Source of the DNA: Symploca sp. SIO3C6
Lineage (GTDB): Bacteria; Cyanobacteriota; Cyanobacteriia; Cyanobacteriales; Coleofasciculaceae
Assembly (NCBI GenBank): GCA_010692425.1
Contig: JAAHHJ010000034.1
Coordinates: 1-64,000, forward strand
Length of the DNA stretch: 64,000 nt
Direction of reading: 5' to 3'
The notes under the pieces were generated by a model. The model ran no database searches, was not told the DNA's origin, and saw nothing but the letters and a program-made list of their open reading frames with translations. The position numbers and the translations under genes are program-made. Of this stretch, positions 53,222 to 61,961 are shown one piece after another; positions within the stretch are counted from its first letter, which is position 1, and each line of letters begins with the position of its first letter.

Positions 53222-53229
53222 ATAATACT

Positions 53230-54186
53230 ATGGACAAAAAAATTGTTGGGATGATTTCGGGGTATTCGGCTTTGACACAAAGCGATTGGCTATGGCAGCA
53301 AACGCCTACTCCTTTCGGTGTCTGGGGTAATATTCAAATGCTGGCGCAAGCAGCACAGCCGGATTTTCTACTCATGTACCAATTTAATTTTCCCAGACCA
53401 GCTCCCCAGTTGCCATGGTGGAAGAGTCTTCGCCAAAAGCCAAAACCGCCAGCGCCTGATGTAAATTCACTCCTACGAGGTGTTCCTAAAGAGCGGATTA
53501 TCTTTTTATTGAGGGAACCACCTTTAGATGAGGTGATTAAGAGAAATAAGTTTAATTATGAGGCGGCTAAGCAATATTGTGGTTACATTTCTGGGCCAGA
53601 TGACTTTGCTCCGACTCCTGATTATATGCCTGCTATCTGGTACCATGCCAACTCATTTCGCGAGTTGAATGAAATGGGAGTTCCTCCAAAGGAAAAGACT
53701 TGCAGTTGGATTACTTCTGGTATTAATCGTACTGCTAGCCATCGCCAACGGTTAGAATTTTTGCGACAGTTACAAGCAAGTGAGACCAGTTTAGATTTAT
53801 ATGGTCGCAATTTGCCAAGTTGGTCTAACTCTTCTGGGGAATTAAAAAATAAATGGTACGGAATGGCACCGTATTATTACAATTTGGCAGTTGAGAATTA
53901 TGCCTCAAATGATTGGTATGTGAGCGAAAAATTATGGGATTCACTACTGGCTTGGTGCTTGCCGATTTATTATGGGGGAGCAGCGGCAGATAAGTTGTTA
54001 CCACCCGGTAGCTTTCTCCGGTTGCCCAGCTTGGATGAAAAAGGAATTGCCTATATTAAAGAGGTGACAGCGACGCCAGATGCATGGCACCAAGCTAAGG
54101 AGGCAATCGCCGAAGCACGTCAGATTATCCTGCACAAACTTAACCTGCTCAACTGGTTGTCTGATTTTGTTGACCAATTCTCTTAA
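53230..54186 (+). CDS. GT10-type fucosyltransferase-like glycosyltransferase
   Basis: Protein of 318 residues. The C-terminal half carries the GT10 signature region: YYNLAVENYASNDWYVSEKLWDSLL and AWCLPIYYGG. It fits the alpha-1,3/4-fucosyltransferase fold, and the N-terminal half is variable as expected for an acceptor domain. The fucosyl donor and acceptor are unproven. It sits eight bases after the GT4-like gene and four bases before the next gene. Confidence 0.8.
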   Translation: MDKKIVGMISGYSALTQSDWLWQQTPTPFGVWGNIQMLAQAAQPDFLLMYQFNFPRPAPQLPWWKSLRQKPKPPAPDVNSLLRGVPKERIIFLLREPPLDEVIKRNKFNYEAAKQYCGYISGPDDFAPTPDYMPAIWYHANSFRELNEMGVPPKEKTCSWITSGINRTASHRQRLEFLRQLQASETSLDLYGRNLPSWSNSSGELKNKWYGMAPYYYNLAVENYASNDWYVSEKLWDSLLAWCLPIYYGGAAADKLLPPGSFLRLPSLDEKGIAYIKEVTATPDAWHQAKEAIAEARQIILHKLNLLNWLSDFVDQFS

Positions 54187-54190
54187 AGCT

Positions 54191-55186
54191 ATGGATGGTA
54201 TTTGTACCCTAGGCAATGATAAAGTTTACCAGCAAATAGTTGCTCTGCTCAATAGTATTGAGGCAATCATGGGGCCGGATATGCCTGTATGCATCTATCC
54301 CTATGATCACAACACAGAGCAGATTGCAGCTGAAGTGGCTCGACGTCCCAACGTTCAGTTATACGACGATAAGGCCTCAATCGAGCGATGGGATCTCTTT
54401 GCTCAAAGAGCCTGGGATACCCATCCTGCCGCTAAGCAGCGTTGGAGTCAAAGCGGGAGTTCCGGCTATTATCGATTTGGTACTCATCGGCGTTACTGTG
54501 CCTTTGATGGCCCTTTTGAGCGCTTTCTCTACATGGATGCTGATACTTTGCTGATGGCACCAGTGGATTTCGTATTTGCACAACTTGAAACAAGTGATTG
54601 TGTAGTTTATGATTTTCAGCGCCATGATCCAACTCATGTTTATGATCTGGCTTCAGCCAAGCTAGCAGAGTTATTTCCCACGGAAAGAATTAATCAGGAA
54701 ATATTTTGCTCAGGCTTTTATGCTTCTAAAAAAGATTTGTTTGATGAAGAAAGAAGAAATTGGCTAATCTCAAAACTCCAAACAGGAGATGCTGAAGTTC
54801 TTTATCCGATGGCACCAGACCAAACTTTAATCAACTACATGATGATGAGGTCTAATCTGGCTATCTATAACTTCGCCTTGAATTTACCAAAAGAGGAAAT
54901 TACTGGCTGTTGTGTTACTTCTAGCCATTTTCAGCAACAAAATAATCTGCTTTATGACCATGGCAAACGACTGACTTACATTCATTACATAGGCATAAAA
55001 TTAAATATTTTCAATAGGCTGTGTGCCGGAGAAAATATTGATTTTCCCTATCGTGACCTGTTTTTACACTATCGCTATCTACACGAACCAGAGCAGCGAC
55101 CAAAGTTTACTGGTAAGCCTGAACCCTACAAGACTACTCCTAGTCTGACGACAAAAGTATTGCGCAAACTCGGATTGAATAAATAA
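54191..55186 (+). CDS. GT-A-type glycosyltransferase of a cyanobacterial paralogous pair (1)
   Basis: Protein of 331 residues. GICTLGNDKVYQQIVALLNS and the likely nucleotide/metal motif FERFLYMDADTLLMAP (DAD) suggest a GT-A fold near GT8. It shares its plan with the next gene: IALLNSI, then PYD-x-N and an IDTD/MDADT acid triad. I recall such pairs annotated as Npun_R2821/Npun_R2822-type proteins. The start at 54191 (MDGICTLGND) is chosen because it lies just past the previous stop and matches the paralogue's N-terminus; an upstream in-frame ATG overlaps the previous gene. Confidence 0.72.
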   Translation: MDGICTLGNDKVYQQIVALLNSIEAIMGPDMPVCIYPYDHNTEQIAAEVARRPNVQLYDDKASIERWDLFAQRAWDTHPAAKQRWSQSGSSGYYRFGTHRRYCAFDGPFERFLYMDADTLLMAPVDFVFAQLETSDCVVYDFQRHDPTHVYDLASAKLAELFPTERINQEIFCSGFYASKKDLFDEERRNWLISKLQTGDAEVLYPMAPDQTLINYMMMRSNLAIYNFALNLPKEEITGCCVTSSHFQQQNNLLYDHGKRLTYIHYIGIKLNIFNRLCAGENIDFPYRDLFLHYRYLHEPEQRPKFTGKPEPYKTTPSLTTKVLRKLGLNK

Positions 55187-55196
55187 GGATGTTGCT

Positions 55197-56126
55197 ATGA
55201 GTCGTGGTATTTATATTACTGCTAATGACCGAGTAATTGACCAGACAATTGCTCTGCTCAATAGTATTCGTTTGTATGATCAGGATACTCCGATTGTCTT
55301 AATTCCCTATGATGACAATTATCTAGAAATTGCCAAACTCTTAAAGGAATCCTATAGTGTGCAGGTTTATGAGGATTTAGAATTCATAGACCGCCTTTCT
55401 AAGCAACTATACCAAATTTTTGGCGAAGGCTTTTTTGCCAGGCCTAATCAATTCCGTAAACAAGCCTGCTGGTTTGGTCCTTTTGATGAGTTTATCTACA
55501 TCGATACTGATATCGTTGTTTTTGATAAAATCGCTAAGACGATGGACTACTTCAAAGATAATGATTTTATCTGCTATGACTATCAACACAAGGGCGGCAT
55601 AACTAACGTTTTCTCTTCTCAAGTTATTGCAGAAAATGTCTTTAGCCAAGAAGAGCTACAGGATATGTTTAATGGTGGTTTCTGGGGTTCTAAGAAAGGG
55701 CTAATTTCTGAGGAGATTTTATACGATACTTTTGCTGAATGCGCTGCTCATCCTGAATACTTTGACTTTTCCCAGAAGACTTCAGATCAACCGATCATTA
55801 ATTATATGATTTTGAAGCGCATCCCCAATCGCTTTAACATTGTGCGCAGAGTAGGCGGAGCACCGGGAAGTTGGGCAGGCAGCAAGCATTTCCAACCCCA
55901 AGGTGAACAAATTATCGATCCCAACGTCAATCAACCCCTGGAATATTTACACTGGGCAGGTATTCGCATTCAGCCAGGGTGTGCTTATTGGGATATCTGG
56001 AAGCGCTACCGCTATCTTAATGAAACCATGCCAGATGACGAGTCTTTAAGTACTCCAACTCAGAAAAGTCAGATTCAGCAACTCAAAGAAAAAGTCAAGC
56101 GCTGGCGAATGAATGTATTATCCTGA
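55197..56126 (+). CDS. GT-A-type glycosyltransferase of a cyanobacterial paralogous pair (2)
   Basis: Protein of 309 residues. MSRGIYITANDRVIDQTIALLNS and FGPFDEFIYIDTDIVVFDK (acid DTD motif) match the preceding protein in order. QPIINYMILKR and LEYLHWAGIRI are also shared. Ten bases separate it from the previous gene. The 3' end overlaps the next gene by 14 bases, so translation is probably coupled. The sugar donor is unknown. Confidence 0.7.
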   Translation: MSRGIYITANDRVIDQTIALLNSIRLYDQDTPIVLIPYDDNYLEIAKLLKESYSVQVYEDLEFIDRLSKQLYQIFGEGFFARPNQFRKQACWFGPFDEFIYIDTDIVVFDKIAKTMDYFKDNDFICYDYQHKGGITNVFSSQVIAENVFSQEELQDMFNGGFWGSKKGLISEEILYDTFAECAAHPEYFDFSQKTSDQPIINYMILKRIPNRFNIVRRVGGAPGSWAGSKHFQPQGEQIIDPNVNQPLEYLHWAGIRIQPGCAYWDIWKRYRYLNETMPDDESLSTPTQKSQIQQLKEKVKRWRMNVLS

Positions 56127-56709
56127 GCATCAAGTTATTAGTGTTCATATACCAAAGACAGCAGGCAATAGTATTGCTAGAGGATTAGCCTCTAATGGTT
56201 TTGCTAAAACTGTACTCCTCAAAAAACATGCTAAGGCACAAGAGTATCGAGAGGTAGTGGGCAAGAGAGTTTGGGAAGAGTATTTCACTTTTGCTTTTGT
56301 GAGAAACCCTTGGGATCTAATGGTATCAAGCTATAACTGGTGGCTGCAGAAAGCCTCTAAGTATGAGCAGCTTCATCAAGAGATTGAAGCGATTCGTCAA
56401 TTGGGTAGTTTCCCAGCTTTCATCAATTCTATTTACGGCAGCATGATGGTTAACGAGTATTATGGCTCCATTGTTGACTGGATTTGCGACTGCCGCCAAA
56501 AAGTAATTGTCGAATTTGTTGGTAAGTTTGAAAGCCTTGATAATGATTGGTCTTACATTTGTAAGCGCTTGAGTTTGAAGGAAACGACTCTACCTCATAC
56601 CAATCAAACCTCACGTCGAACTTATCGAGACTACTATGATACCAAGTCAAAAAAAATCGTTGAACAAAGATTTGAATGGGCAATACAGCAATTTGAATAT
56701 AGTTTCTGA
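56113..56709 (+). CDS. Sulfotransferase family 2-like protein
   Basis: Protein of 198 residues. The PAPS-binding motifs are ISVHIPKTAGNSIARGL (5'-phosphosulfate loop) and FAFVRNPWDLMVSSYNWW (3'-phosphate motif). It transfers sulfate from PAPS to a hydroxyl group, probably on a glycan. It overlaps the upstream glycosyltransferase by 14 bases. The C-terminal NQTSRRTYRDYYD segment fits the family. Confidence 0.85.
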   Translation: MYYPEHQVISVHIPKTAGNSIARGLASNGFAKTVLLKKHAKAQEYREVVGKRVWEEYFTFAFVRNPWDLMVSSYNWWLQKASKYEQLHQEIEAIRQLGSFPAFINSIYGSMMVNEYYGSIVDWICDCRQKVIVEFVGKFESLDNDWSYICKRLSLKETTLPHTNQTSRRTYRDYYDTKSKKIVEQRFEWAIQQFEYSF

Positions 56710-56758
56710 TCAAGATTAATTTATGAGTACATTCCGACAGCAATAACCCAAAAGTCCT

Positions 56759-57745
56759 ATGAATGTTAAACCTATTCTATCTATCGTTACCCCAACTCTC
56801 GGAAAATTCTCTGATTATTGGCTTGAATGTCTTCTGCAAGTGGAAGGAGATGTTCAGTTTCTTTTCGTTTATCCTCCTCAGAGTCAACCCAGAGTAATCA
56901 ATGATCCCAGAGTGCAAGTTTTAACTAGCCCCTACAAAGGCGAAATGATGCAGCGATTTGTAGGTTTACTCAATGCAGCAGGAGAATACGTCTTAGCTTT
57001 AGATGACGATGACTTTGTACATCCCCAAGTATGTGAATTGACTAAGCAATATTTTAATAGATTCTCTAATAGTTGGGTTCTCAGATTACAAAAAGCAGTT
57101 ATCGATATTTCTGATCAAGAACGTATCAAGAAACCTTGGAATCCTATCCCTGATGTTGGACAACTAGAAATATGTAAAAAAACGCCTGAAAATCCCTATC
57201 CTTTTCAAAAAGGGAACTATAAAGGTTTATTAGAACTTCCCATTGCTCCTCTAGATAAAAGCTTTGATTATCGTTATCTGATCTGGCCTTTTATTCAAAG
57301 AAGAGATAATGAAGGCTATCATTTTGAAAATTTTAATAACATCGTCTGGAAGAATGAGCGCATTAAACAAGCTCTCCCTGAAATTGCCCAGGCAACCAAG
57401 GTAATGGGAGCAATTACCTGGATACCCTCCACAGGTTTTGATCGGCTATCTGGTTTATTTGTACAGGCTAAATCCTTTCAGAAAGATGCAATCATCGGTC
57501 ATTGGATGCCGAAACCAGAACAAGTTAGATATATCGATAAAGACCCAGCGCTAAAAGCTGCTAGATTTCACGTTATTTCAGATGTATTATTGGTGAAATT
57601 TTTCCCCCAATATGGCTATTTATGGAATCTTTTCTTCAGTAAATTATATGGTGTACCCAGAACAGTTGGAAAATTAGTCAAAATGAAGTTTTTAAAAAAG
57701 CAAACTCATTCTAAAATAAATAAAAAATTATCTGAAAAGACATGA
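56759..57745 (+). CDS. Glycosyltransferase family 2-like protein
   Basis: Protein of 328 residues. The N-terminal GT-A domain has LSIVTPTLGKFSDYWLECLL and the DxD motif YVLALDDDDFVHP. The C-terminal half is basic, and I could not assign it. The start ATG is 49 bases after the sulfotransferase. The following gene overlaps its stop by four bases (ATGA type), indicating translational coupling. Confidence 0.78.
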   Translation: MNVKPILSIVTPTLGKFSDYWLECLLQVEGDVQFLFVYPPQSQPRVINDPRVQVLTSPYKGEMMQRFVGLLNAAGEYVLALDDDDFVHPQVCELTKQYFNRFSNSWVLRLQKAVIDISDQERIKKPWNPIPDVGQLEICKKTPENPYPFQKGNYKGLLELPIAPLDKSFDYRYLIWPFIQRRDNEGYHFENFNNIVWKNERIKQALPEIAQATKVMGAITWIPSTGFDRLSGLFVQAKSFQKDAIIGHWMPKPEQVRYIDKDPALKAARFHVISDVLLVKFFPQYGYLWNLFFSKLYGVPRTVGKLVKMKFLKKQTHSKINKKLSEKT

Positions 57746-58605
57746 ATAATCTACCAGATTTCATCATTATTGGTGCAGGCAAATGCGGTACCACTTCCTT
57801 GCATGATTATCTAGATCAACATCCTCAAATTTATATTTGTCCTCAAAAAGAAACTAATTTCTTTATTGATGAAGCGACGAAAAACAAACTCAAGAGATGG
57901 AACCCAATTACTAGTATTGAAGACTACTCTGCTTTGTTTAAAAATGCTAGTCCAAATCAAGTAATTGGAGAAATTTCTACTAACTACTATGCCTTTCCAG
58001 AATCAGCACAACTAATTCACGATCTTCTCCCAGAGGTTAAAATAATTGCTATTTTGAGAGACCCTACCAATCGAGCCTTCTCAGAATATCAAATGTTTGT
58101 GCGGGCTGGTCATGAAAAAAGGGATTTTGCTGAAGCGATTTCTGACAGCCAGAGGAAAAGCTACGTAAAAAGGGGTTTATATTACTCAGAATTACTTCCT
58201 TTTTTTGATACCTTTGACAGGGATAAAATAAAAATTTGTTTGTATGAAGATTTTAACAAAGAACCTGAGAAATTTGTCCAGGATTTCTTTCAATTTATTG
58301 AAGTAGATGATAATTTCATGCCCGATATGACTCAAAGGGGTAGAACAGGTGGACTACCCAAAAATAAAGCTTTAAACGAATTTCTCAAGAAGCCCAATCC
58401 AGTTAGAGCAGCCGCAGCTTCTATACTGAAAACATTTATGCCTCTAGAATCTAGACAAAAACTAAAATCAAATATTATCCAAGCGAACTCAAAAAAGGCA
58501 ACACTATTTCCGGAAACTAGGAGCAAATTGATTGAATTTTATCGCGAAGATATTTTGAAGCTGCAAGACTTAATTGAACGAGATTTATCTGCCTGGTTGG
58601 AGTAA
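57742..58605 (+). CDS. Sulfotransferase domain protein
   Basis: Protein of 287 residues. The PAPS 5'-loop is FIIIGAGKCGTTSLHDYL; the 3'-phosphate motif is KIIAILRDPTNRAFSEYQMF; EISTNYYAFPES follows the family order. Its sequence differs from the smaller sulfotransferase at 56113. It is the last gene of the glycan cluster. Two sulfotransferases in one cluster point to a sulfated product. Confidence 0.87.
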   Translation: MNNLPDFIIIGAGKCGTTSLHDYLDQHPQIYICPQKETNFFIDEATKNKLKRWNPITSIEDYSALFKNASPNQVIGEISTNYYAFPESAQLIHDLLPEVKIIAILRDPTNRAFSEYQMFVRAGHEKRDFAEAISDSQRKSYVKRGLYYSELLPFFDTFDRDKIKICLYEDFNKEPEKFVQDFFQFIEVDDNFMPDMTQRGRTGGLPKNKALNEFLKKPNPVRAAAASILKTFMPLESRQKLKSNIIQANSKKATLFPETRSKLIEFYREDILKLQDLIERDLSAWLE

Positions 58606-58778
58606 ACTTTGTGTATTAAAAATACACAACAACAAGGCAGAAGACAGGAGACATAAGGCAGAATGAGCAAGAGTTTGGGTCATTAACTAGTATCAAATAA
58701 ATATATGATTTAAATGCGTAATAGCTTAATACCAATCTAGTTTAGCTAGTATATTTATTGAAACTAATGTTCAGAAAC

Positions 58779-59399
58779 TCAACTCTCCCAGGCTGCCTCA
58801 AAGAAGTCTAGCTCACACAACATTGCATAGCGATAAGTTGATTTTATAGATGCTGTGAGTTGAGGGCATCGGTTAGTTAAATTCTCTAGTCTCTGAGCTA
58901 ATTTCTCAAACTCCTGATTGCTATAGGTACGAATCCACTCAGTATACTGGTGATTACCAATTCCATCCTTTGCTAATTGTTGGCCTAAGAAAGTATATAA
59001 GCGCATGCAGGGTGTCATGGCTGTAGCAATTAAACTGATATCACTACCCCAGGCTGTCGCCATTAAAAAATCGGTGTAGCGACGGGTAGCTGTAGTTGGT
59101 TCCACCTGTTGCCAATCTACTCCCCATAAGTTAGCGTAACTTTTGTGAAGCTTTAGTTCTTCAATCACTCCCCCTGCCAGGGAATGAAATGTGTTAAATC
59201 CTTCCCAATCGTCAGACTTAGCAGCTGCCAGACTATAAGCACGAGCAAAAGCTTCTAGGAAAAAGAAATCTTGAGCAACGTAGTAGGCGAATTTACTGCT
59301 CTCAAGGTTGCCTGTAGCGATTCCTTGTATAAAGGGGTGTTTAAGACATTGTTGTGCTATGTCCTGATTAGACTGCCATAAATCCGCGCTGATAGCCAT
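58779..59399 (-). CDS. tenA: TenA/thiaminase II-like protein
   Basis: Protein of 206 residues in the TenA fold: HPFIQGIATGNLESSKFAYY, ARAYSLAAAKSDDWEGF, MTPCMRLYTFLGQQL (candidate nucleophile Cys) and the C-terminal CELDFFEAAWES (candidate catalytic Glu). TenA family members salvage or degrade thiamine breakdown products. The ATG at 59399 is used; a GTG lies two codons upstream. No thi genes are nearby. Confidence 0.88.
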   Translation of the reverse strand: MAISADLWQSNQDIAQQCLKHPFIQGIATGNLESSKFAYYVAQDFFFLEAFARAYSLAAAKSDDWEGFNTFHSLAGGVIEELKLHKSYANLWGVDWQQVEPTTATRRYTDFLMATAWGSDISLIATAMTPCMRLYTFLGQQLAKDGIGNHQYTEWIRTYSNQEFEKLAQRLENLTNRCPQLTASIKSTYRYAMLCELDFFEAAWES

Positions 59400-59544
59400 G
59401 ACCACTTTTTTGACCTATCCTGGCGTTAAAACAACACTGAATTTAACATCTGAGGAATATGAAGTTCCATATCAAGGAAGCTGGCAACAGAGGTGTAGGA
59501 ATCTTCTGTGATGATGACTACTTGACAAGAGCCGTAATTCTCAG

Positions 59545-59724
59545 TTAGAGTTTGTGAAATTTCCTAGCCTCTACAGTGGCTGAGTGCAAGTGTTCCAAGG
59601 TTTGAAACTCGATTGCTGGCAGCTGCTCTGCTGAAGATATAGTGGTTGTGGCGACTCCACTAACGTTCAGAGACAAGTAAGCAGAGAAGGTAACTGTGGC
59701 AGCTAGTATTAATTTTTCAAGCAT
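59545..59724 (-). CDS. Small exported protein, 59 residues
   Basis: The ATG follows a near-perfect Shine-Dalgarno (AGGAGGAAAGTGCG). The reading frame gives MLEKLILAATVTFSAYLSLN, a likely signal peptide, then a polar tail with SAEQLPAIEF and ARKFHKL, ending at a TAA. The excellent ribosome binding site and signal peptide make it a credible gene. Function is unknown. It lies between tenA and the glycosyltransferase at 59959. Confidence 0.6.
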   Translation of the reverse strand: MLEKLILAATVTFSAYLSLNVSGVATTTISSAEQLPAIEFQTLEHLHSATVEARKFHKL

Positions 59725-59958
59725 CGCACTTTCCTCCTATTGCAGCTGAGTTACTAGTTAGTAACCATATTCTTAATATCCCAGATTTTCATCGGGCTGT
59801 AGGTGATTGCATCTTAGGAGAGTTAGTGAGTATTCTCTTGGAGTTTTGTGATCTAAGCCCTTGACAAATCTATTTTTGCTGGTCTATGCATGGAAACTTA
59901 AAGATAACGTGAGTTTGATAGATTAGGAACCGCACCTCATTGCCACTGGGTTGACTTA

Positions 59959-61173
59959 ATGAAGATTTTATTTTTACATCCTAACTTCCCTGCTCAGTTT
60001 CGCCACCTAGCCGTCGCCTTAGCCAAGAATAATCATCATCAAGTTGTCTTTGGCACCAAACGCCGTGAAGGCGCACTTTCTGGGGTTAATAAAGTACTTT
60101 ACGCACCCTCCCGCCAAGCTCGCCCAGAAACTCATCACTATGTCCGCCCCCTAGAAAATGCAGTGCTTGAGGGACAAGCAGTCTATAGAATGGCAGAAAA
60201 ACTCAAGAGTCAAGGTTTTATTCCCGATATAGTCTATGGTCATTCCGGCTGGGGACCAACTTTATTTATCAAGGATGCTTTCCCCAAGGCAACTTTACTG
60301 TGCTATTTCGAGTGGTTCTACCATGCCCACGGTTCCGATGCCGACTTTGATCCCTCTGAAGAGCTTAACGCCGACGATGAAGCTCGGATTCGCACCAAAA
60401 ATGCCCCTATTTTGCTAGATTTGTACGGTTGCGATCGCGGTCTTTCTCCTACTTACTGGCAGCGACAGCAGTTTCCACCAGAATTTCACAGTAAACTTAA
60501 TGTCTGTCATGATGGCATTAATACTGAGTTTTTTCAACCTCAGCCGGGAGCAAAGTTGGTTTTGCCTCGAATCAATCTAGACCTTTCTCAAGTTGAAGAA
60601 CTAATTACCTATGTAGCGCGGGGTATGGAACCCTATCGTGGTTTTCCCCAATTTATCGAAACCATCGGTATCCTACAGCAGCGACGCCCCCATTGTCATG
60701 CCGTGATTGTTGGGGAAAACCGAGTTGCCTACGGCAAGAATCTACCAGATGGCAAAACTTACAAAGAGTTGATGCTGGAAAAAGTACCCCTTGACTTAGA
60801 AAGAGTTCACTTTACAGGTTTGCTTCCCTATTCTGAATACTTGCAAGTACTCCAAGCCTCCTCTGTACATGTCTATCTCACTCGTCCCTTTGTGCTATCT
60901 TGGTCAATGCTAGAATCTCTGGGCGCTGGTTGCTTGGTGGTGGCTTCCAATACTGCCCCAGTCACTGAGGTAATTCAAGATGGGATTAATGGTTTGCTTG
61001 TAGACTTTTTCTCACCTCAGGAAATTGCAGAGCGAGTGGAGGAAGCCCTAGATCATCCTAATCGCATGGAGCAAATACGAGCTAAAGCACGGGAGACTAT
61101 TCAGGAAAATTATAATTTAGCGCAGTTATTGCCACAGCACTTGCAGTGGGTAGAGCAGGCAGTTGAAAATTGA
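59959..61173 (+). CDS. Glycosyltransferase, GT4-like (family 1 type)
   Basis: Protein of 404 residues. GT-B fold: KILFLHPNFPAQFRHLAVAL at the N-terminus, ITYVARGMEPYRGFPQFIE, RVHFTGLLPYSEYLQVLQAS and LSWSMLESLGAGCLVVASN (EX7E-like Glu region). It resembles cyanobacterial sugar transferases of polysaccharide loci. It is separated from the main glycan cluster by tenA and lies in the same direction. The N-terminal starts at an ATG with weak ribosome binding signal. Confidence 0.88.
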   Translation: MKILFLHPNFPAQFRHLAVALAKNNHHQVVFGTKRREGALSGVNKVLYAPSRQARPETHHYVRPLENAVLEGQAVYRMAEKLKSQGFIPDIVYGHSGWGPTLFIKDAFPKATLLCYFEWFYHAHGSDADFDPSEELNADDEARIRTKNAPILLDLYGCDRGLSPTYWQRQQFPPEFHSKLNVCHDGINTEFFQPQPGAKLVLPRINLDLSQVEELITYVARGMEPYRGFPQFIETIGILQQRRPHCHAVIVGENRVAYGKNLPDGKTYKELMLEKVPLDLERVHFTGLLPYSEYLQVLQASSVHVYLTRPFVLSWSMLESLGAGCLVVASNTAPVTEVIQDGINGLLVDFFSPQEIAERVEEALDHPNRMEQIRAKARETIQENYNLAQLLPQHLQWVEQAVEN

Positions 61174-61209
61174 GCAGCTTTGAGAGATTTTACGGAGAAG
61201 TAAGCAAAG

Positions 61210-61230
61210 CCCACGTCTTTCAAGCGTGGG
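61210..61230. repeat. IS200/IS605-like hairpin
   Basis: CCCACG (61210-61215) pairs with CGTGGG (61225-61230) over TCTTTCAAG. It is preceded by AGCAAAG and followed by ATGTAGCG. AGCAAAGCCCAC also occurs at about 36814. It resembles the end structure of IS605-group elements; no transposase is near. Confidence 0.4.
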
Positions 61231-61243
61231 ATGTAGCGTTAAA

Positions 61244-61594
61244 TTAAATTCCAATTTCCCGATTAAATCTCAGCATTTCCAGACTGCGATCGCCATATAA
61301 TTCTGATATATGTTCGCGGCAGCATTCAATGGCAAAGTCATTTAATTCTGCTGGTTCGATACCGAACATCTCCCCAAAGACATCTGCTCTGACGCGGCAA
61401 AAACGGGGCCGATCCTGGTAAATGCGGCATTGGCGCGTAGCGTGATCAAAATGCATACACCATCCCCCTTCACCCACCATACTTAAATAAAGCTCTAGTT
61501 CCTGTGGCGAAAGATACTGTTCTAAATCTGGACGCTCTGCTGGCTCCAGATGACAGCAAGCACCACATTGCTTTACACAAAGCCAAGTTGCCAT
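61244..61594 (-). CDS. YkgJ-type cysteine cluster protein
   Basis: Protein of 116 residues. The Cys-rich signature is CVKQCGACCHLEPAERPDL, then GWCMHFDHATRQCRIYQDRP and FCRVRADVF, with a late ECCREH. The family is thought to bind zinc or an FeS cluster; the role is unknown. It is convergent with the GT4-like gene. The start is an ATG at 61594. Confidence 0.85.
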   Translation of the reverse strand: MATWLCVKQCGACCHLEPAERPDLEQYLSPQELELYLSMVGEGGWCMHFDHATRQCRIYQDRPRFCRVRADVFGEMFGIEPAELNDFAIECCREHISELYGDRSLEMLRFNREIGI

Positions 61595-61805
61595 ACCCTG
61601 TATGAAGCTTAAATTTCGGCGTTACATCTAGCATAAGCTAGTTTTCATCGCTGGTGGCTGCTGACTAGGTTTGTATAGATTTTTGTAGATTTTTGTAAAT
61701 TTAATTAAAAAATCGAGGCAATTAGCATGTAGAATCTAATCAAATAAATTTTTCAATTCGACGATCATATTAGTTTAAGGTCAACTTGGGAGGAGACAAG
61801 AAGAT

Positions 61806-61907
61806 ATGGATTTAGAAGTAATTGGTCAATTGACAGCTCTAGCTTTGATTGTAATTGCTGGTCCAGCAGTTATATTCGCCTTAGCTGCTCTTAAAGGGGA
61901 TCTTTAA
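61806..61907 (+). CDS. psb30: Photosystem II protein Psb30 (Ycf12)
   Basis: Protein of 33 residues: MDLEVIGQLTALALIVIAGP, then AVIFALAALKGDL. It is a single transmembrane helix with the ExIxQLT start and GP kink of Psb30, a small thylakoid subunit of photosystem II. A GGAGGAG Shine-Dalgarno lies about 12 bases upstream. Upstream, TAGATTTTTG-type units are repeated near 61675-61705. Confidence 0.92.
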   Translation: MDLEVIGQLTALALIVIAGPAVIFALAALKGDL

Positions 61908-61961
61908 AATAGTAGGGGGCAAGAGATCAGCAAAAACACGACAACTTAGCCCCTTTGCCGC

